In this document: positions 58,779-64,000 of the stretch, piece by piece | Position numbering within the stretch: the stretch's first letter is position 1 | Layout: each line of letters opens with the position of its first letter | DNA from: Pseudopithomyces maydicus | Lineage: Eukaryota > Ascomycota > Dothideomycetes > Pleosporales > Didymosphaeriaceae | Length of the DNA: 64,000 nt | Direction: 5' to 3' | NCBI GenBank assembly: GCA_026873275.1 | Contig: JANTUC010000006.1 | Span: 1,736,001 to 1,800,000, forward strand | Translations under genes and position numbers: made by a program | The notes under the pieces: generated by a model | What the model was told of the DNA's origin: nothing | The model's database searches: none | Seen by the model: only the letters and a program-made list of their open reading frames with translations

Positions 58779-60398
58779 CTATAACTCGCCGTGTTCGGGT
58801 GAAGATTTGGCATCTAGGGCCGCGCTAGAATTGCTCGAACCGCTCGTACCTAAAAGTTGTCCTAACTGCTCTTTGGCTTGGCTGAGGGCAATGTCGAATC
58901 GTGCGCCTGCCAGCCAGGCAATGACCAGCTAAAAAAACCATGTTAGCAGCGACCGGGCCAATGATCCTAATCCCACTTACCATCATCGCCGAGATAACTA
59001 AGATGGTACCGACCACAGCTGTCACCATATAAATCGTCTCCCACTTGGACTCATCTGCCTCCCTCTTTGATCTGGCTGCCTCTTCTGCACTGACGGGACT
59101 CTTCTTGTCGTCGACAGGCGGTTTTTGCGAGGGGAAGATGCTCTCGATGAATTGCTCCACCTGTGTGCTCGGTCAGTACTACATCAAGATCAAAGCCGGT
59201 CCTGTTACCTTTCCGCAAGCTATGCTAATCTGGAGGAAGTTGGGGTCGTGGGGGTTGTTCTTCTTTTGGATTCTGCGCGTGTATCGCTTGAACACATCGC
59301 ATACCAGCTGAAGGTTCTGTGTGGATTCGAGCATCAGTTTGCACGCGTCGCCCTTTGTGATCTTGACATTTCGCTTGAAGATTTCATAATTCTGGAAGCA
59401 AATCTCGAGGGTGGCTATAGCCATGGATTGGGGAATGGCGCAGAAGTTGAACACACTCTGCTCCTTGATACCAGCGAGGTAGAACAGGCAGTCGTCGGCC
59501 CGTTTCAACGCAGTCAGGATCATTTCCGAGCTGGCGGCAAGCGCCTTCTCTTTGTTCTCCGGCTTGAAGAGATCCTCAAAGTTGTCGACGTGCTTGGACC
59601 AGATTTCCTTGGGCCAGAATCGTCGCTTGTCGTCAAAGTCTTCCTTGATGTCACGGATGATGTTGACCTGCTGCAAGAACTGGCCCATGGACTCGTGCAA
59701 GTCCGTCCTTTTGAGGAGCGCGGGGTTCGCCTTGCCCTCTTCCACGAACAGGCGCGTGCAGCCTTCACCCACAAGGCCTGCAACGTAGTGGCAGTACTTC
59801 TCGTAGTCCTTGACGGTGTTGACACCGTTGTTGTTAATGCCAAGCTCGCCTTTGGTGACATAGTCGGCCATGCCATTGCCCATGCGCTTGGTGATGTCCT
59901 TGATGATGGCCTGGTGGGCGGGCTTGAGCTTCTTGTACTCTTCAATGACGACGTTGAACTCGACGCAGAGCTGCCTGTCCTTCTCATTTGGCCCATTCTC
60001 GGTGAAGGTCCATCCATCCTGCTCGATGATGTTGTGGAAGTCACGGAGAATGGGCTCCTTCTTCGCCAGCGGTATCGTCATGTCATCCTCGATGGTGTCG
60101 AGGCCGCGCAGGACCAGATAGAAGATGGCGACGGAGACGAGGATGTCAGGGTGCAGCTCGAGGATGACGGCGACGAAGCTGCGGCTCGTCATGGCCAGGA
60201 AATGGAAGCATCGCTTCAGCGACTCGCTCTCCTTGGACTCGTCACGCTCGTGCACAGGGTTGTGCCAGACCTTCCTACGCCCGATTAGCCTGTGGTATTG
60301 TGCGCGGGCGCAGCGACGGTGACCACTTACCACTGGATGATGGAGCGCAGCTGCTGCGGGTGGACGGCATAATAGGCCAGGTCCTTCACGCCCGGCAT
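58779..60398 (-). CDS. ERG9: squalene synthase
   Basis: Joins two farnesyl diphosphates into squalene, the first committed sterol step, at the ER membrane. Exons are 60398-60331, 60274-59209, 59160-58981 and 58928-58779, giving 487 aa. The two Asp-rich Mg-binding motifs are DTIEDD and DIKEDFDD. Other family blocks are YLVLRGLDTIEDDM, YCHYVAGLVGEG and QFLQQVNIIRDI. The C-terminus has a hydrophobic anchor (YMVTAVVGTILVISAMMLVIAWLAG) followed by a short polar tail. The third intron splits the anchor. The start MPGVKDLAYYAVHPQQLRSIIQW is canonical. An 11-bp minisatellite begins 3 bp upstream of the ATG. Confidence 0.96.
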
Positions 60399-60400
60399 GA

Positions 60401-60444
60401 TGGATGGTTCGTGGATGGCTCGTGGATGGCTTGTGGATGACTGG
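60401..60444. repeat. 11-bp minisatellite, four copies, before ERG9
   Basis: Units TGGATGGTTCG, TGGATGGCTCG, TGGATGGCTTG and TGGATGACTGG in tandem. They end 2 bp from the ERG9 start codon in the leader. Confidence 0.85.
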
Positions 60445-61093
60445 CTGGTAGATGGCTTTGGTGGGTTTGGCTGGGGGCAAAGGGGTAAGGGTACGGGTAC
60501 GGGTACGGGTTGATGCTGTTGTGCAAGGTATCGCTTAGCTAAAAGGACACCAAATGAAACGCTATGGACAGAGAAGAGTGGAAGGTGCCGTACGAGGGCG
60601 GGGTATCAATTGAAGTGTGCAGAGACTGGAAGCGAGGTGGCTCTGAAGACGTTGTGCGAAAATGCCCCCAAAGCTTTCCCTGTCTCCACCACACTCGGCC
60701 GCACGGCCCGCCTGTGGAATTGTGCCGAGCCGACACCACCACGCGGCCCACGCCTCCTTGGTGCTTGGACAGTGTGCAAACAGTAGACTACAGTACGCAC
60801 AGCAGAGGCTTTACACCGTGATGCGCTGTGACAAGAGTCATGTGCACATGCATAGACACCCGTGGAGTGGACCCGTCTACGGGTTGCGTACAGCGGCTTC
60901 GTGCGTGAACCGTTGCACCACACCAGTCCACGGGTCGATCGACACCCATCACGGCTTCTGCCCCAAGGTCACAAATGCTTTCGGCGCCAGCCTCAAAAGC
61001 TGCTCGCTTTCGACACATATGCACACTAGACAGATCGCAACATCCCCTGCGTCGACACATTCCAATCTCTCCCCAGCCCTGAAGACGCCTTGG
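60445..61093. other. intergenic
   Basis: Upstream of ERG9. Three GGGTAC units sit at 60489-60510. No gene supported. Confidence 0.5.
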
Positions 61094-61630
61094 TCATCTG
61101 AACCCCTTCACCTTGTCCCATTCCCCCAGTGGCGCATACTGTCTGCTTCCGGGCAACGTTAGCCGGATCGCCAAAACCAAATCGCCATGTCGACGCAGCT
61201 TACCATACCGTGACTTCGTTTTCAGGCTATCCTCCATCTTCGCTTGCTTTGCACTTTCCACTCCCATATCCGCACCGTCCAATTCGCCACAAGTCCTTTT
61301 CTGACCACGGCATCCATCCTGTAGTCGCTGCTCCTCCGCTCGGCCCTTCCCCTTAGACCGTTTGGAAGTCTTTCGCTCCAAGCCTTCGAACCTGCTCAAA
61401 AGTCCCTTTGGTTTTAACTTTGGTCGTTCTTCGACTCTCTCCAGGATGCTGCCTACGTCTATACTCATACCAGGGTCGAGGTCTTCTGTCCGCTTGACTT
61501 CTGAGTCACCAATCAAAGCATCTTGGGAGCCCCGTTCGGCATTCAAACCAACATTCGAGTTCAACTTGGTGATGAACGAGGGTATAAAAGCTCGGAATTC
61601 TTCGCTATGCCGTAGCATATTGTGGAACAT
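61094..61630 (-). CDS. hypothetical basic protein, 178 aa
   Basis: Open frame from the ATG at 61630 to 61094. It begins MFHNMLRHSEEFRAFIPSFI and continues as a Lys/Arg/Glu-rich chain with KTSKRSKGKGRAEEQRLQDG. No domain recognised. The frame is open further upstream to a CTTTAG that could be a splice acceptor (near 61661), so this may be the last exon of a longer gene. Any upstream exon would have to lie near or beyond the T12G23 tract. Confidence 0.38.
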   Translation of the reverse strand: MFHNMLRHSEEFRAFIPSFITKLNSNVGLNAERGSQDALIGDSEVKRTEDLDPGMSIDVGSILERVEERPKLKPKGLLSRFEGLERKTSKRSKGKGRAEEQRLQDGCRGQKRTCGELDGADMGVESAKQAKMEDSLKTKSRYGKLRRHGDLVLAIRLTLPGSRQYAPLGEWDKVKGFR

Positions 61631-61704
61631 GGCACCTGCGAAGTTTTCTTCGTTGTTTTCTCTAAAGGACGAAACGGCTTGTGAAGCTCGGCTTTTCCAA
61701 CCTT

Positions 61705-61735
<31 letters not shown>

Positions 61736-62004
61736 GGAAGGCGGGACTGATATGAAGGGTCGAATCAGGGACTCTGCATGACTTTAGCTTTGATCATCTT
61801 CTACATACTTATGTCAACGATGTTAGTGTTGAGGTGCAGAGTGCATATGAAGATACACGAACGTGCGTTTTCAAATAGGCTTTAGTATTGTTTGCTAGTC
61901 TGCATAAACTAACATGCCGGCAAAAAAATTCTCGTTCTGCTATACACTTCCTCATCCTGGTAGCGCACCGGCATCATCAATTTACAAACTGTGAGCTTTG
62001 GCAG
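61631..62004. other. intergenic with homopolymer tract
   Basis: No gene supported, apart from the possible upstream exon mentioned for the neighbouring hypothetical gene. Confidence 0.45.
61703..61737. repeat. T12G23 homopolymer tract
   Basis: Twelve T directly followed by twenty-three G, with no interruption, in otherwise complex sequence. It stands out as the longest homopolymer in the window. Confidence 0.9.
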
Positions 62005-63068
62005 CTAATAATCCGCAAACCTGTCTCGATAACTGTTTCGACCAATCCCACTGCTGTACCTGGTGAAATTGGTGCTCGCGAGACTGCTTTCATCATCATT
62101 CCAGTCGATACCACTTTGTCGGACCATGCTTGAAGTTGCAACAGTGTATTCCGTATTATCTGTTTCTGTTTTCAATTCTGCAGACTGAATTGAGCGGCGA
62201 ATAATACTATAGTCGACTGCTGAGAGGCTGAGAGACCCGCCATCATCATTCTTGTCCTCTTGTACCTGCGGGAGAGTAATCGGTATTGCACTAGCGTTGT
62301 TGATATCAAGGCTGGGATCCACTGTTCCACTACTATTGCGCTCCCAAGTATCAACTGATCCATAGGATGCCGCATCACCAGTGATGAGTGAGGTGGGTTG
62401 GTTTTGAGAAAGGACAGAAAACAATTGAGGTTCGTGTGGCACCGAGATCGATAATGCCTTTTGGGTCGAATCTAATGTCCTGTTGTGGTGGTGTTTTTTT
62501 GTTCCTGGTTTCTTCCTGCTGACCATGCAGGGTCTTTGATGTCGTAGGGCATATTGGCTCTCATCGTGAACGGACTAGAGATACCACGTTGTGACAGGGC
62601 TTCTCTTGCCAGTGAACTGAGGATTTTTCGATGTGTTTGGCTACCTTCTATTACCGTTGCTTCTCTGATGTGTGTCGGTCTTGAACCTTCAGGTAATATG
62701 GATTGGCGATGTCCTATTTCTGGACCAACCTTCATTCTGGAAGCCCATGTACCTTGGCGTGCAGCTATCAGGCTCTTCGGTGTGTCCGGTCGTCCTTCAT
62801 GGACCAAAATATCACGCCCTCCAATGGTCGCCGTCACTTCGTGTCGTTGCTCTTCTCCCCCTTCTTCACCTTCGGGCCAAGCCTCCTCCACATAGAATTT
62901 ATCTACACGTTGCCACAACTTCCAGACGTGTATCGCAGTACCAGTCGCTATCAAGAGACATATTACCATTGGAATAACCGAAAGGGACCGTAAGTCGAGC
63001 CCGCGGGATGGCGTTAAGACAAGTGGAGGTGCAAGTGTGATGGTAGGTAGTTCTTTGACATCCATCAT
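62005..63068 (-). CDS. hypothetical single-span membrane protein, one frame break
   Basis: Starts at one of two adjacent ATGs (63068). A membrane span lies at about residues 31-51 (SLSVIPMVICLLIATGTAIHVWKLW). A charged cytosolic-type region follows. The frame stops after about 198 residues at 62472, but a second frame overlapping from about 62526 continues in the same polar, Ser/Asp/Asn-rich style to 62005. The shift equals one missing base; the A7 run (coding strand) at 62494-62500 is a likely site. Together about 354 aa. It lies 3' of the K+ channel gene on the same strand. I recognise no family. Confidence 0.5.
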
Positions 63069-63299
63069 TGGTACCAAAAATTAGTGAGTCAGAGAGACTA
63101 TGTTGTTTCGCTGTACTGCTGTACTATACAAGAGCTTCGATTGTAGAAAAGTATCATTGTCACAGTCTTAAATCAAAGCTTCCGAGTTATTATGACTTCA
63201 TTGATGCCCTGATAAGCTGTAGATTCAAACGCACTCAGTCCTAAGACGTGAATGATTTATGGGTCAATGGATTATTTTAAGCGTTTGCAGTCCCGCGTT

Positions 63300-64000
63300 T
63301 CACAGTTCTTGCTTGCCTCTCCTCCTAATTTCAGCCGCTCCAATGTCACCCTCCAGAGTCTGGCCCGGATTAGCGCCAGGAGTACGTTTGTTGCTCCTTG
63401 AATCTACCATCGATATTGGAGGGGGTTCTCTCTTCGCGCGCAAGTCCCTCATCATGTGCATTTCATGTTCCAGAGTTTCAGATAGCTTATGCAAAAGCCA
63501 TTCTGCTTCAGACTTACGTCCCATCAACGGACTCCTCACGCCTAGCCAACTCCATGTTTCGCCTTTGTCCGCTGTACCAAGATCAAGACCATGCGATGCT
63601 TGTTGATAGTTGATCCTTGGTTTACGATGGCCAGAGGGATCACCCTCGTTCTGGCCGGTCAATCGCAGATAATAGCTCCACTCTTGATATGTATACTGTT
63701 TCGGGGGCGAAGCGTCTACATCTCGCATAATATTCCGTAGTTCCTTAGCAAGAAGGTAATGGTAGAAGTGAATGTCGCGTTCCAGATTGTCACCATGCTC
63801 GCCAGCTTCCTCTGCCTCTGCTAGCTCGTCTTCCTCCATGTGCTTCGCAAGACGGTCCTGCAATGCCGTTCTCTCCAGAGATATGCCCGTATCCTTATTT
63901 TTGTCTGTGTCGTTCCGGTCGAAATCTTTCGTCAACTTTAGTCTTTGGAAACCAAGCTTCAATGTCCCGCTGACACCCTGCTCCCCGGGGAGTAAGGTAA
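63300..64000 (-). CDS. Tok1-like outward-rectifier K+ channel, C-terminal part (cut by right edge)
   Basis: Only the cytosolic C-terminus is present; the frame is open to base 64000. The run DIHFYHYLLAKELRNIMRDV, then PPKQYTYQEWSYYLRLTGQ and WSWLGVRSPLMGRKSEAEWLLHKLSETLE match the tail of fungal two-pore Tok1-type potassium channels. The pore domains would lie to the right of the window. The tail ends RRRGKQEL. Identity rests on the tail alone, so it is good but not certain. Confidence 0.72.
   Translation of the reverse strand, partial: TLLPGEQGVSGTLKLGFQRLKLTKDFDRNDTDKNKDTGISLERTALQDRLAKHMEEDELAEAEEAGEHGDNLERDIHFYHYLLAKELRNIMRDVDASPPKQYTYQEWSYYLRLTGQNEGDPSGHRKPRINYQQASHGLDLGTADKGETWSWLGVRSPLMGRKSEAEWLLHKLSETLEHEMHMMRDLRAKREPPPISMVDSRSNKRTPGANPGQTLEGDIGAAEIRRRGKQEL

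Noticed and set aside
59125..60288. 387-codon open frame on the + strand
   Set aside because: Antisense of squalene synthase; hydrophobic Leu/Val/Glu composition is a reverse-complement effect.
60481..60515. GGGTAC repeats as telomere-like sequence
   Set aside because: Only three units, internal to the ERG9 upstream region, and not the fungal TTAGGG unit.

Overview
The window is nuclear DNA of a filamentous ascomycete (Pezizomycotina). Genes are split by short GT-AG introns, mostly 45-70 nt, several with a visible CTGAC/CTTAC-type branch site. They lie on both strands with no operons, and the protein set is typical of moulds: BimC kinesin, Ure2p/Gtt1-like GST, secreted tyrosinase, fungal rhodopsin-domain receptor-like protein, Adp1-type ABC transporter, Tok1-type K+ channel and ERG9. 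Dothideomycetes is my best guess for the class from general protein flavour, but I cannot prove it without a search.

Layout. 1-9 kb: partial unknown frame, succinate-semialdehyde dehydrogenase (+), mitochondrial IleRS (-), PHAF1/UPF0183 protein (-). 9-19 kb: kinesin-5 (+), peroxisomal-type enoyl-CoA isomerase (-), secreted carboxylesterase (-), unknown three-repeat protein (-). 19-25 kb: Mgr3-like TPR protein (-), Nop6-like RRM protein (+), rhodopsin-domain membrane protein (-). 25-36 kb: a 2-kb gene-poor gap, tyrosinase (+), Adp1-like ABCG transporter (-), divergent Prp17 (+), small Ser-rich protein (+). 36-45 kb: MYND/Mss51-like protein (-), a 2.7-kb gene-poor stretch with one doubtful ORF, secreted LVIVD-type protein (+), GST (+). 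45-64 kb: SAP/Tho1-like protein (-), a very long methyltransferase-like protein (+), PEBP (+), J-protein (-), eIF4E (-), squalene synthase (-), two unknown genes (-), and the 3' end of a Tok1-like K+ channel (-) at the right edge.

Most genes are unlinked housekeeping functions: mitochondrial translation and quality control, mRNA splicing, export and translation, ribosome biogenesis, mitosis, sterol synthesis and fatty-acid oxidation. I see no biosynthetic cluster, transposon, CRISPR array, tRNA or rRNA gene. I did not find a convincing new multi-gene system.

The most informative signals are structural. (i) Eight apparent small indels, seven of them consistent with one lost base, lie in or next to C (or A) runs of five otherwise good genes, which points to homopolymer sequencing error. 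(ii) The enoyl-CoA isomerase gene has an 8-nt micro-exon. (iii) A T12G23 tract interrupts an intergenic region. (iv) Short minisatellites with a CCATCC core abut the start codons of the Tho1-like gene and ERG9. (v) An unrecognised protein carries three aromatic repeats.
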